Below, one piece after another: positions 11,504-23,688 of a stretch of 64,000 nt of DNA (position 1 is its first letter; the number at the start of each line of letters is the position of its first letter). Location of the stretch: assembly GCF_048773025.1 (NCBI RefSeq), contig NC_133558.1, forward strand, positions 39,652,501 to 39,716,500, read 5' to 3'. The stretch comes from Camelus bactrianus (Eukaryota; Chordata; Mammalia; Artiodactyla; Camelidae). The translations under genes and the position numbers were made by a program. The notes beneath the pieces are model-generated. The model did not search any database. It was not told where the DNA came from and saw nothing but the letters and a program-made list of their open reading frames with translations.

Positions 11504-14500
11504 TCATCTCCTAAGCCCGCATCATCTCCCTGAGCCTCCAGCATTACCGCAAGAAGGTGTCATCACCCCAAGCCTGAGTGATCTCCCACAGCCCAATCAT
11601 CTCCCCAAGCCCGCATCATCTCTCCAAGCCCACGTCATCTCCCTGATCCCGTGTCGTGTCCCTGAGCCGGCATCATGTCCCAGAGCCTGTGTCATGTCAG
11701 CACACTCAATTCATGTCTGCAGGCCCGAGAAAGGTCTGTAAGCCCACTTTCACTCCCCGAGCCCCCATCATCTCCATGAGCCCATGTCATCTCTCCAAGC
11801 CTGCATCAAATCCCCAAGCCCACATCTCCCCAAGCCTACATTATCTCCCCAAGCCTCATTTTTTCAGGCCCACATGTCCTGAAGCCGACCTCACACCCTA
11901 AGCCCGCTTCATCTCCCTAAGCCTGCATCATGTCCACAAGCCCACATCTCCCAAAAGGCATATAATTTCCCCAAGCCCTCATCATCTCCCCAAGCCCAAT
12001 CATCTCCCCTACCCCACATCATCTCATGAAGCCCAAACTTCTCCCCAAGCACACATCATGTCACCAAGCCCGTATCATGTCTCTAAGCCGACATAACTCT
12101 AAGACCACATCATCTCCCCAAGCTAAGGTGATCTCCCCAAGCCCACATCATCTCCCCAAGTCAACATGACCTCACCAAGCCCACATCTTCTCAACGAGCC
12201 CACATAGTCTCCCCAAGCCCACATCATCTCCCCAAGCCCGCATCATGTTTCCAGGCCCACATGTCCCCAAGCTGACCTCACCACTCTAAGCTTGCATCAT
12301 ATCCCAAAGGACAAATCATCTCCCCAACCCTGCGTGATCTCCCAAGCCCACGTCATCTCTAATGCCCGCAATATCTCCCTGAGCCTGAAGCATATCCGCA
12401 AGACCACTTCATCACCCCAAGCCTGAGTCATCTCCCACAGCCCAATCATCTCCCCAAGCCCGCATCATCTCCCCAAACCCACGTCATCTCCCTGAACCCT
12501 TGTCGTGTCCCCAAGCCGGCATCATGTCCCAGAGAACTCAAGTCATGTCTGCAAGCCCGAGAAATATCTGTAAGCCCACTTCAACTCCCCGAGCCCCCAT
12601 CATCTCCACGAGCCCATGTCATCTCCACAAGCCCAGGTCATCTCCCTCAGCCCGCGTCATCTCCCAGAGCCCACGTCATCTCCTCGAGCCAACACCTCCC
12701 CAAGCCCGAATCATCTCTACAAGCCCACATCTTTCTAAACCTACATCTTCCAAATCCCACATCAGCTCTCCAAGTCCACGTAACTCCCTGAACCTGTGTT
12801 GTGTCCCGGAGCTGGCGTCATATCCAGAGCACGTGTCGTGTCAGTCAGCCCACGTCATATCCACAAGCCCGATAAATGTCTGCGAGCCTGCGTCATCTCC
12901 CCGAGCCCGTGTCATATCCCAGAGCCACAATCAAATTCTCTAGCCCGCATCATCTCCCCAAGCCGGCATCATGTCCCCAAGCCCACATCTCCCCAAGGAC
13001 ACATTATCTCACCAAGCCTGCATCATGTTTCCAGGCCCACATGTCCCCAAGCCGACCTCACGACACAAAGCCCGCTTCATCTCCCCTAGCCCACATCATT
13101 TCCCCAAGCCCAAACATCTCCCCAGCCCACATCATTTCCCAACCACGCATCATCTAGCCGAGCCTGCGTCATGTCCCCAAGCCGGCATTATATCCACGAG
13201 CCCGCATGTTTTACACAGGACCACTTCATCTCACCAAGCCAACATGATCCCCCCAAGCCCACATCAGCTCCCCAAGGCAACATGATCTCCCCGAAGCCCA
13301 CATCATCTCCCCAAGCCCGCACCATATTTCCAGACCCACATGTCCCCAAGCTGATCTCACCACCCTACGCCCGCATCATGTCCCCAAGGACAAATCACCT
13401 CCGCAACCCCGCATGATCTCCCAAGCCCACGTCATCTCCTAAGTCCGCATCATCTCCATCAGCCTTCAGCATATCCGCAAGAAGGCGTCATCACCCCAAG
13501 CCTGAGTGGTCTCCACAGCCCAATCATCTGACCAAGCCCGCATCATCTCTCCAAGCGCATGTCATCTCCCTGAACCCGTGTCGTGTCCCCGAGCCGGCAT
13601 CATGTCCCAGAGCCTGTGTCAAGTCAGCACACTCAATTCATGTCTGCAAGCCCGAGAAATGTCTGTAAGCCCACTTTCACTCCCCGAGCCCCCATCATCT
13701 CCATGAGCCCCTATCATCTCTCCAAGCCTGCATCAAATCCCCAAGCCCACATCTCCTGAAGCCCACATGATCTCCCCAAGCCTGCATCATGTTTCCAGGC
13801 CCACATGTCCCCAAGCAGACCTCACCACCCTAAGCCCGCACCATCTCCCCAAGCCCGCATCATGTCCACAAGCCCACATCTCCCAAAAGGCACATACTTT
13901 CCCCAAGCCTGCATCATTTCCCAAACCCGCATCATGTCCCCAAGACCACATCTCCCAAAAGGCACATATTTTCCCCAAGCCTGCATCATTTCACAAGCCG
14001 ACATCATCTGCCCAAGCCCAATCATCTCCCCAAGCTCACATCATCTCCCCACGCCCAATCATCTCCCCAAGCCCACATCATCTCCCGAAGCACAATCATC
14101 TCCACAAGCGCACATCATGTGCTCAAGCAAACATCATGTCTCCAAGCTGACATATCTCTAAGACCACATCATCTCCCCAAACCACCATGATCTCCCCAAG
14201 CCCACATAAACTCCCCAAGCCCAATTATCTCCCCGACCCACATCATTTCCCAAGCCCACATCATCTTCCCAAGCACAATCACCTCCCCTATCCTGCATCA
14301 TATATCCAGGCCCACTTGTCCCCAAGTTGATCTCACCACCCTAAGACCGCATCATGTCCCCAAGGACAAATCATCTCCGCAACCCCGCATGATCTCCCAA
14401 GCCCACGTCATCTCCTAAGCCCGCATCATCTCCCTGAGCCTGCAGCATATCCGCAAGACCGCTTCATCACCACAAGACCGAGTCATCTCCCACAGCTCAA

Positions 14501-15251
14501 TCATCTCCCCAAGCCCGCATTATCTCCCCAAGCCTGCATCATGTCCCCAAGCCCACATCTCCCCAAGCCTACATTATCTCCCCAAGCCTCATTTTTTCAG
14601 GCCCACATGTCCCGAAGCCGACCTCACACCCTAAGCCCGCTTCATCTCCCTAAGCCTGCATCATGTCCAAAAGCCCACATCTCGCAAAAGGCATATAATT
14701 TCCCCAAGCCTGCATCATTTCCCAAGACCGCATCATCTGCCGAAGCCCAATCATCTCCCCAAGCTCACATCAACTCCACACGCCCAATCAACTCCCCAAG
14801 CCCACATCATCTCCCGAAGCCCAATCTTCTCCCAAAACCCACAAAATGTCATCAAGCCCACATCATGTCTCCAAGTCGACATATCTCTAAGACCACATCA
14901 TCACCCCAAGCCAACATGATCTCCCCAACAGCACATCCTCTACCCAAGCGCAATCATCTCCAAAGCCCACATTATTTCCCAAGCCCGCATCATCTAACCA
15001 AACCTGCATCATGTCCCCAAGCCGGCATTAAATCCACGAGCCCGCATGTTTTACACAGGACCACTTCATCTCCCCAAGCCAACATGATCCCCCCAAGCCC
15101 ACATCATCTCCCCAATCCCACATCATTTCCCCAAGCCCGCACCATGTTTCCAGGCCCACATGTCCCCAAGCTGATCTCACCACCCTAAGACCGCATCATG
15201 TCCCCAAGGACAAATCATCTCCGCAACCCCGCATGATCTCCCAAGCCCACG
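11504..15251 (+). repeat. Block P1 (first copy of a 3,748-bp tandem repeat)
   Basis: Positions 11,504-12,717 match 15,252-16,465 at a constant offset of 3,748. The flanking bases on both sides can still be aligned but with mismatches, so the exchange fell within homologous modules. Within the block, 12,524-12,945 is a copy of the CpG-rich module. Relative to 28,776-28,850, a 51-bp segment is missing at about 12,961, equal to three whole units of 16, 16 and 19 bp. Positions 13,368-15,115 recur at 62,236-63,945. The part 13,767-14,150 contains paired copies of a module ending in CCCAAAAGGCACATA. No gene is seen. Confidence 0.85.
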
Positions 15252-16473
15252 TCATCTCCTAAGCCCGCATCATCTCCCTGAGCCTCCAGCATTACCGCAA
15301 GAAGGTGTCATCACCCCAAGCCTGAGTGATCTCCCACAGCCCAATCATCTCCCCAAGCCCGCATCATCTCTCCAAGCCCACGTCATCTCCCTGATCCCGT
15401 GTCGTGTCCCTGAGCCGGCATCATGTCCCAGAGCCTGTGTCATGTCAGCACACTCAATTCATGTCTGCAGGCCCGAGAAAGGTCTGTAAGCCCACTTTCA
15501 CTCCCCGAGCCCCCATCATCTCCATGAGCCCATGTCATCTCTCCAAGCCTGCATCAAATCCCCAAGCCCACATCTCCCCAAGCCTACATTATCTCCCCAA
15601 GCCTCATTTTTTCAGGCCCACATGTCCTGAAGCCGACCTCACACCCTAAGCCCGCTTCATCTCCCTAAGCCTGCATCATGTCCACAAGCCCACATCTCCC
15701 AAAAGGCATATAATTTCCCCAAGCCCTCATCATCTCCCCAAGCCCAATCATCTCCCCTACCCCACATCATCTCATGAAGCCCAAACTTCTCCCCAAGCAC
15801 ACATCATGTCACCAAGCCCGTATCATGTCTCTAAGCCGACATAACTCTAAGACCACATCATCTCCCCAAGCTAAGGTGATCTCCCCAAGCCCACATCATC
15901 TCCCCAAGTCAACATGACCTCACCAAGCCCACATCTTCTCAACGAGCCCACATAGTCTCCCCAAGCCCACATCATCTCCCCAAGCCCGCATCATGTTTCC
16001 AGGCCCACATGTCCCCAAGCTGACCTCACCACTCTAAGCTTGCATCATATCCCAAAGGACAAATCATCTCCCCAACCCTGCGTGATCTCCCAAGCCCACG
16101 TCATCTCTAATGCCCGCAATATCTCCCTGAGCCTGAAGCATATCCGCAAGACCACTTCATCACCCCAAGCCTGAGTCATCTCCCACAGCCCAATCATCTC
16201 CCCAAGCCCGCATCATCTCCCCAAACCCACGTCATCTCCCTGAACCCTTGTCGTGTCCCCAAGCCGGCATCATGTCCCAGAGAACTCAAGTCATGTCTGC
16301 AAGCCCGAGAAATATCTGTAAGCCCACTTCAACTCCCCGAGCCCCCATCATCTCCACGAGCCCATGTCATCTCCACAAGCCCAGGTCATCTCCCTCAGCC
16401 CGCGTCATCTCCCAGAGCCCACGTCATCTCCTCGAGCCAACACCTCCCCAAGCCCGAATCATCTCCCCAAGCT
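15252..16473 (+). repeat. Block P2 (partial second copy of the 3,748-bp repeat)
   Basis: This part matches 11,504-12,717 with no difference that I noticed. At 16,466 it jumps. Relative to the same region of U2 (28,540-28,790) 239 bp are missing, and the jump falls inside a short shared ATCATCTC. One further base is lost near 16,536. Beyond the jump the block runs into the 2,492-bp tandem repeat, whose first part still follows P1 at offset 3,559 up to about 17,250. So P2 is a copy of P1 that lost about 240 bp and was then overlapped by the next duplication. Confidence 0.8.
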
Positions 16474-18965
16474 CACATCTCCCCAAGACCATATCTCCCC
16501 AAGCCCGCAACATCTCCCCAAGCCGGCATCATGTCCCAAGCCCACATCTCCCCAAGGACACATTATCTCACCAAGCCTGCATCATGTTTCCAGGCCCACA
16601 TGTCCCCAAGCCGACCTCACGACACAAAGCCCGCTTCATCTCCCCTAGCCCACATCATTTCCCCAAGCCCAAACATCTCCCCAGCCCACATCATTTCCCA
16701 ACCACGCATCATCTAGCCGAGCCTGCGTCATGTCCCCAAGCCGGCATTATATCCACGAGCCCGCATGTTTTACACAGGACCACTTCATCTCACCAAGCCA
16801 ACATGATCCCCCCAAGCCCACATCAGCTCCCCAAGGCAACATGATCTCCCCGAAGCCCACATCATCTCCCCAAGCCCGCACCATATTTCCAGACCCACAT
16901 GTCCCCAAGCTGATCTCACCACCCTATGCCCGCATCATGTCCCCAAGGACAAATCACCTCCGCAACCCCGCATGATCTCCCAAGCCCACGTCATCTCCTA
17001 AGTCCGCATCATCTCCATCAGCCTTCAGCATATCCGCAAGAAGGCGTCATCACCCCAAGCCTGAGTGGTCTCCACAGCCCAATCATCTGACCAAGCCCGC
17101 ATCATCTCTCCAAGCGCATGTCATCTCCCTGAACCCGTGTCGTGTCCCCGAGCCGGCATCATGTCCCAGAGCCTGTGTCAAGTCAGCACACTCAATTCAT
17201 GTCTGCAAGCCCGAGAAATGTCTGTAAGCCCACTTTCACTCCCCGAGCCCCCATCATCTCAATGAGCCCATGTCATCTCACCAAGCCCGCGTCATCTCCC
17301 CAAGGCTGCATCATGTCCCAAGCGTGAATCATCTCTCCAAGCCTGCATCATGTCCCCAAGCCGACATCTCCGAAAAGGCACACACTTTCCACAAACCTGC
17401 ATCATTTGCCAAGACCGCATCGTCTGCCGAAGCCCAATCATCTCCCCAAGCTCACATCAACTCCACACGCCCAATCAACTCCCCAAGCCCACATCATCTC
17501 CCGAAGCCCAATCTTCCCCCAAGCCCACAAAATATCATCAAGCCCACATCATGTCTCCAACTCGACATATCTCTAAGACCACATCATCACCCCAAGCCAA
17601 CATGTTCTCCCCAACAGCACATCATCTACTCAAGCCCAATCATCTCCAAACCCCACATTATTTCCCAAGCCCGCATCATCTACCCGAGCCTGCATCATGT
17701 CCCCAACCCGGCATTATATCCACGAACCCGCATGTTTTACACAGGACCACTTCATCTCCCCAAGCCAACATGATCCCCCCAAGCCCACATCAGCTCCCCA
17801 GGGCAACATGATCTCTCTAAGCCCACATCATCTCCCCAATCCCACATCATCTCCCCAAGCCCGCACCATGTTTCCAGGCCCACATGTCCCTAAGGAGACC
17901 TCACCACCCTAAGCCCGCACCATCTCCCCAAGCCCGCATCATGTCCCCAAGACCACATCTCCCAAAAGGCATATAATTTCCCCAAGCCTGCATCATTTCC
18001 CAAGCCCTCATCATCACCCCAAGCCCAATCAACTCCCCAAGCCCACATCATCTCCCCAAGCCCAATCAACCCCCATGCCCACATCATCTCGCCAAGCCAA
18101 CATCATCTTCCCAAGCCCACATCATCTCCCGAAGCCTAATCTTCTCACATAGACCACATCATGTCATCAAGCCCACATGATCTCCCCAAGTATGCATCAT
18201 ATTTCCAAGCCCACATGTCCCCAAGCCGACCTCACATCCCTAAACTCGCTTCATCTCCCCAAGCCCGCATCATGTCCACAAGCCCACATCTCCCAAAAGG
18301 CACATACTTTCCCCAGGCCTGCATCATTTCCCAAGCCCGCATCATGTCCCCAATACCACATCTCCCAAAAGGCACATAATTTCCCCAAGCCTGCATCATT
18401 TCGCAAGCCGACATCATCTGCCCAAGCCAAATCATCTCCCCAAGCCCACATCATGTGCTCAAGCAAACATCATGTCTCCAAGCTGACATATCTCTAAGAC
18501 CACATCATCTCCCGAAACCACCATGATCTCCCCAAGCCCACATCAACTCCCCAAGCCCAATCATCTCCCCAGCCCACATCATTTCCCAAGCCCGCATCAT
18601 CTCCCGAAGAGCAATCTTCTCCCTAAGCCCACATAATGTCTCCAAGCTGACATATCTCTAAGCACACACCATCTCCCCAAGCCCACATCATCGCCCCAAG
18701 CCCAATCATTTCCCCAAGCCCTAATCATTTCCCAAGCCCACGTCATCTAGCCAAGGCTGCGTCATGTCCCCAAGCCAGCATAATATCCACGAGCCCGCAA
18801 CATTTAAACAGGCCCACATGATCTCCCCAAGCCAACATGATCTTCCTAAACGCACATCATCTCCCAAAGCGATCATGATCTCCCCAAGCCCACATCATCT
18901 CCACAAGCCCACATAGTCTCCCTGAGCCCACATCATCTCCCCAAGCCGAATCATCTCCCCAAGCC
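16474..18965 (+). repeat. 2,492-bp tandem duplication, copy 1
   Basis: Every landmark here recurs 2,492 bp to the right, for example 16,531 to 19,023, 17,065 to 19,557, 17,350 to 19,842 and 18,177 to 20,669. The match begins at 16,474, after a T/C mismatch at 16,473, and continues to 18,971. I found no base difference between the copies in the segments compared, so the duplication is very recent or kept identical by conversion. The block ends with units carrying ATGATC and CACATAGTC forms near 18,800-18,950. The left third is shared with P1. Confidence 0.9.
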
Positions 18966-21463
18966 CACATCTCCCCAAGACCATATCTCCCCAAGCCCGC
19001 AACATCTCCCCAAGCCGGCATCATGTCCCAAGCCCACATCTCCCCAAGGACACATTATCTCACCAAGCCTGCATCATGTTTCCAGGCCCACATGTCCCCA
19101 AGCCGACCTCACGACACAAAGCCCGCTTCATCTCCCCTAGCCCACATCATTTCCCCAAGCCCAAACATCTCCCCAGCCCACATCATTTCCCAACCACGCA
19201 TCATCTAGCCGAGCCTGCGTCATGTCCCCAAGCCGGCATTATATCCACGAGCCCGCATGTTTTACACAGGACCACTTCATCTCACCAAGCCAACATGATC
19301 CCCCCAAGCCCACATCAGCTCCCCAAGGCAACATGATCTCCCCGAAGCCCACATCATCTCCCCAAGCCCGCACCATATTTCCAGACCCACATGTCCCCAA
19401 GCTGATCTCACCACCCTATGCCCGCATCATGTCCCCAAGGACAAATCACCTCCGCAACCCCGCATGATCTCCCAAGCCCACGTCATCTCCTAAGTCCGCA
19501 TCATCTCCATCAGCCTTCAGCATATCCGCAAGAAGGCGTCATCACCCCAAGCCTGAGTGGTCTCCACAGCCCAATCATCTGACCAAGCCCGCATCATCTC
19601 TCCAAGCGCATGTCATCTCCCTGAACCCGTGTCGTGTCCCCGAGCCGGCATCATGTCCCAGAGCCTGTGTCAAGTCAGCACACTCAATTCATGTCTGCAA
19701 GCCCGAGAAATGTCTGTAAGCCCACTTTCACTCCCCGAGCCCCCATCATCTCAATGAGCCCATGTCATCTCACCAAGCCCGCGTCATCTCCCCAAGGCTG
19801 CATCATGTCCCAAGCGTGAATCATCTCTCCAAGCCTGCATCATGTCCCCAAGCCGACATCTCCGAAAAGGCACACACTTTCCACAAACCTGCATCATTTG
19901 CCAAGACCGCATCGTCTGCCGAAGCCCAATCATCTCCCCAAGCTCACATCAACTCCACACGCCCAATCAACTCCCCAAGCCCACATCATCTCCCGAAGCC
20001 CAATCTTCCCCCAAGCCCACAAAATATCATCAAGCCCACATCATGTCTCCAACTCGACATATCTCTAAGACCACATCATCACCCCAAGCCAACATGTTCT
20101 CCCCAACAGCACATCATCTACTCAAGCCCAATCATCTCCAAACCCCACATTATTTCCCAAGCCCGCATCATCTACCCGAGCCTGCATCATGTCCCCAACC
20201 CGGCATTATATCCACGAACCCGCATGTTTTACACAGGACCACTTCATCTCCCCAAGCCAACATGATCCCCCCAAGCCCACATCAGCTCCCCAGGGCAACA
20301 TGATCTCTCTAAGCCCACATCATCTCCCCAATCCCACATCATCTCCCCAAGCCCGCACCATGTTTCCAGGCCCACATGTCCCTAAGGAGACCTCACCACC
20401 CTAAGCCCGCACCATCTCCCCAAGCCCGCATCATGTCCCCAAGACCACATCTCCCAAAAGGCATATAATTTCCCCAAGCCTGCATCATTTCCCAAGCCCT
20501 CATCATCACCCCAAGCCCAATCAACTCCCCAAGCCCACATCATCTCCCCAAGCCCAATCAACCCCCATGCCCACATCATCTCGCCAAGCCAACATCATCT
20601 TCCCAAGCCCACATCATCTCCCGAAGCCTAATCTTCTCACATAGACCACATCATGTCATCAAGCCCACATGATCTCCCCAAGTATGCATCATATTTCCAA
20701 GCCCACATGTCCCCAAGCCGACCTCACATCCCTAAACTCGCTTCATCTCCCCAAGCCCGCATCATGTCCACAAGCCCACATCTCCCAAAAGGCACATACT
20801 TTCCCCAGGCCTGCATCATTTCCCAAGCCCGCATCATGTCCCCAATACCACATCTCCCAAAAGGCACATAATTTCCCCAAGCCTGCATCATTTCGCAAGC
20901 CGACATCATCTGCCCAAGCCAAATCATCTCCCCAAGCCCACATCATGTGCTCAAGCAAACATCATGTCTCCAAGCTGACATATCTCTAAGACCACATCAT
21001 CTCCCGAAACCACCATGATCTCCCCAAGCCCACATCAACTCCCCAAGCCCAATCATCTCCCCAGCCCACATCATTTCCCAAGCCCGCATCATCTCCCGAA
21101 GAGCAATCTTCTCCCTAAGCCCACATAATGTCTCCAAGCTGACATATCTCTAAGCACACACCATCTCCCCAAGCCCACATCATCGCCCCAAGCCCAATCA
21201 TTTCCCCAAGCCCTAATCATTTCCCAAGCCCACGTCATCTAGCCAAGGCTGCGTCATGTCCCCAAGCCAGCATAATATCCACGAGCCCGCAACATTTAAA
21301 CAGGCCCACATGATCTCCCCAAGCCAACATGATCTTCCTAAACGCACATCATCTCCCAAAGCGATCATGATCTCCCCAAGCCCACATCATCTCCACAAGC
21401 CCACATAGTCTCCCTGAGCCCACATCATCTCCCCAAGCCGAATCATCTCCCCAAGCCCACATC
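18966..21463 (+). repeat. 2,492-bp tandem duplication, copy 2
   Basis: This second copy begins where 18,966 onward repeats 16,474 onward and ends at 21,463, where the sequence turns from CACATC to CAGCACCCC. The junction lies in a stretch present at both ends (AAGCCGAATCATCTCC on the outgoing side, a near-identical form on the incoming side), so only a short homology was needed. Identical open frames in both copies confirm a constant offset with no net indel. No gene is seen. Confidence 0.9.
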
Positions 21464-22644
21464 AGCACCCCAAGCCCAATCATCTCCCCAAGCCCACATC
21501 ATTTCACCAAGCCCGCATCATGTTTCCAGGCCCACATGTCCCCAAACAGACCTCACCACCCTAAGCCCGCATCATGTCCCCAAGGACAAATCATCTCCGC
21601 AACCCCGCATGATCTCCCAAGCCCACGTCATCTCCTAAGTCCGCATCATCTCCATCAGCCTTCAGCATATCTGCAAGAAGGCGTCATCACCCCAACCTGA
21701 CTGATCTCCACAGCCCAATCATCTGACCAAGCCCGCATCATCTCTCCAAGCCCATGTCATCTCCCTGAACCCGTGTCGTGTCCCCGAGCCGGCATCATGT
21801 TCCAGAGCCTGTGTCATGTCAGCACACTCAATTCATGTCTGCAAGCCTGAGAAATGTCTGTAAGCCCATTTTCACTCCCCGAGCCCCCATCATCTGCATG
21901 AGCCCATGTCATCTCACCAAGCCCGCGTCATCTCCCCAAGGCTGCATCATGTCCCAAGCCCGAATCATCTCTCCAAGCCTGCATCATGTCCCCAAGCCCA
22001 CATCTTCACAAGCCCACATGATCTCCCCAAGTATGCATCATGTTTCCAGGCCCACATGTCCCCAAGCTGACCTCACCACCCTAAGACCGCATCATGTCCC
22101 CAAGGACAAATCATCTCCGCAACACCGCATGATCTCCCAAGCCCACATCATCTCCTAAGCCCGCATCATCTCCCTGAGCCTCCAGCATATCCGCAAGAAG
22201 GCGTCATCACCCCAAGCCTGAGTGATCTCCACAGCCCAATCATCTGACCAAGCCCGCATCATCTCTCCAAGCCCACGTCATCTCCCTGATCCCGTGTCGT
22301 GTCCCCGAGCCGGCATCATGTCCCAGAGCCTGTGTCATGTCAGCACACTCAATTCATGTCTGCAATCCCGAGAAATGTCTCTAAGCCCACTTTCACTCCC
22401 CGAGCCCCCATCATCTCCATGAGCCCATGTCATCTCACAAGCCCGAATCATCTCTCCAAGCATGCATCATGTCCCCAAGCCCACATCTTCACAAGCCCAC
22501 ATGACCTCCCAAGTATGCATCATGTTTCCAGGCCCACATGTCCCCAAGCAGACCTCACCACCCTAAGCCCGCATCATGTCCCCAAGGACAAATCATCTCC
22601 GCAACCCCGCATGATCCCCCAACCCCACGTCATCTCCGAAATCC
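21464..22644 (+). repeat. Region of tandem ~0.5-kb modules
   Basis: A module of about 26 units is repeated here and runs on into U2. Its landmark, TGTTTCCAGGCCCACATGTC, starts near 21,523, 22,042, 22,528 and 23,008, giving steps of about 519, 486 and 480 bp. Each module has the same internal order: CCAAGGACAAATCATCTCC, CAGCATATCTGCAAG or CAGCATATCCGCAAG, GAGCCGGCATCATG, GTGTCATGTCAGCACACTC, then CCCACTTTCACTCC. Differences between modules are single bases and loss of one to two units. This is an intermediate repeat level between the 19-bp unit and the multi-kilobase blocks. Confidence 0.8.
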
Positions 22645-23444
22645 TCATCATCTCCATCAGCCTTCAGCATATCCGCAAGAAGGCGTCATCACCCCAAGCC
22701 TGAGTGATCTCCACAGCCCAATCATCTGACCAAGCCCGCATCATCTCTCCAAGCCCATGTCATCTCCCTGAACCCGTGTGGTTTTCCCGAGCTGGCATCA
22801 TGTCCCAGAGCCTGTGTCATGTCAGCACACTCAATTCATGTCTGCAAGCCCGAGAAATGTCTGTAAGCCCACTTTCACTCCCCGATCACCCATCATCTCC
22901 ATGAGCCCTTGTCGTCTCACCAAGCACGCGTCATCTCCCCAAGGCTGCATCATGTCCCCAAGCCCACATCTACACAAGCCCACATGATCTCCCCAAGTAT
23001 GCATCATGTTTCCAGGCCCACATGTCCCCAAGCTGACCGCACAACTCTAAGCCCGCTTCATCTCCCCAAGCCCGCATCATGTCCACAAACCCACATCTCC
23101 CAAAAGGCACACAATTTTCACAAGCCTGCATCATTTCCCAAGACCACATCATCTCTCGAAGCCCAATCATCTCCCCAAGCCAACATGATCCCCCCAAGCC
23201 CACATAATCTCCCCAATCCCACATCATCTCACCAAGCCCGCATCATCTCTCCAAGCCCACGTCATCTCCATGAACCCGTGTCGTGTCCCCAAGCCGGCAT
23301 CATGTCCCAGAGCCTGTGTCATGTCAGCACACTCAATTCATGTCTGCAAGCCCGAGAAATGTCTCTAAGCCCACTTTCATTCCCCGAGCCCACATCATCT
23401 CCAAGAGCCCATGTCATCTCTCCAAGCCTGCATCAAATCCCCAA

Positions 23445-23688
23445 GCCCACATCTCCCCAAGCCTACATTATCTCCCCAAGCCTCATTTTTTCAGGCCCAC
23501 ATGTCCCGAAGCCGACCTCACACCCTCAGCCCGCTTCATCTCCCTAAGCCTGCATCATGTCCACAAGCCCACATCTCCCCAAGCCTACATTATCTCCCCA
23601 AGCCTCATTTTTTCAGGCCCACATGTCCCGAAGCCGACCTCACACCCTAAGCCCGCTTCATCTCCCCAAGCCCGCATCATATCCCCAG
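23445..23688 (+). repeat. 122-bp tandem duplication containing the T-run module
   Basis: Positions 23,445-23,566 and 23,567-23,688 are two copies at offset 122. Both contain CCTACATTATCTCC, the T-run CATTTTTTCAGG and CCGAAGCCGACCTCACACCC. They differ by a few bases near their right ends (CCCTCAGCC against CCCTAAGCC, and CTCCCTAAGCCTGC against CTCCCCAAGCCCGC). The same pair is carried along in the larger duplicates near 34,289, 47,272 and 51,846. U1 has only one copy (about 1,434), so the duplication arose after U1 and the others separated. Confidence 0.85.
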
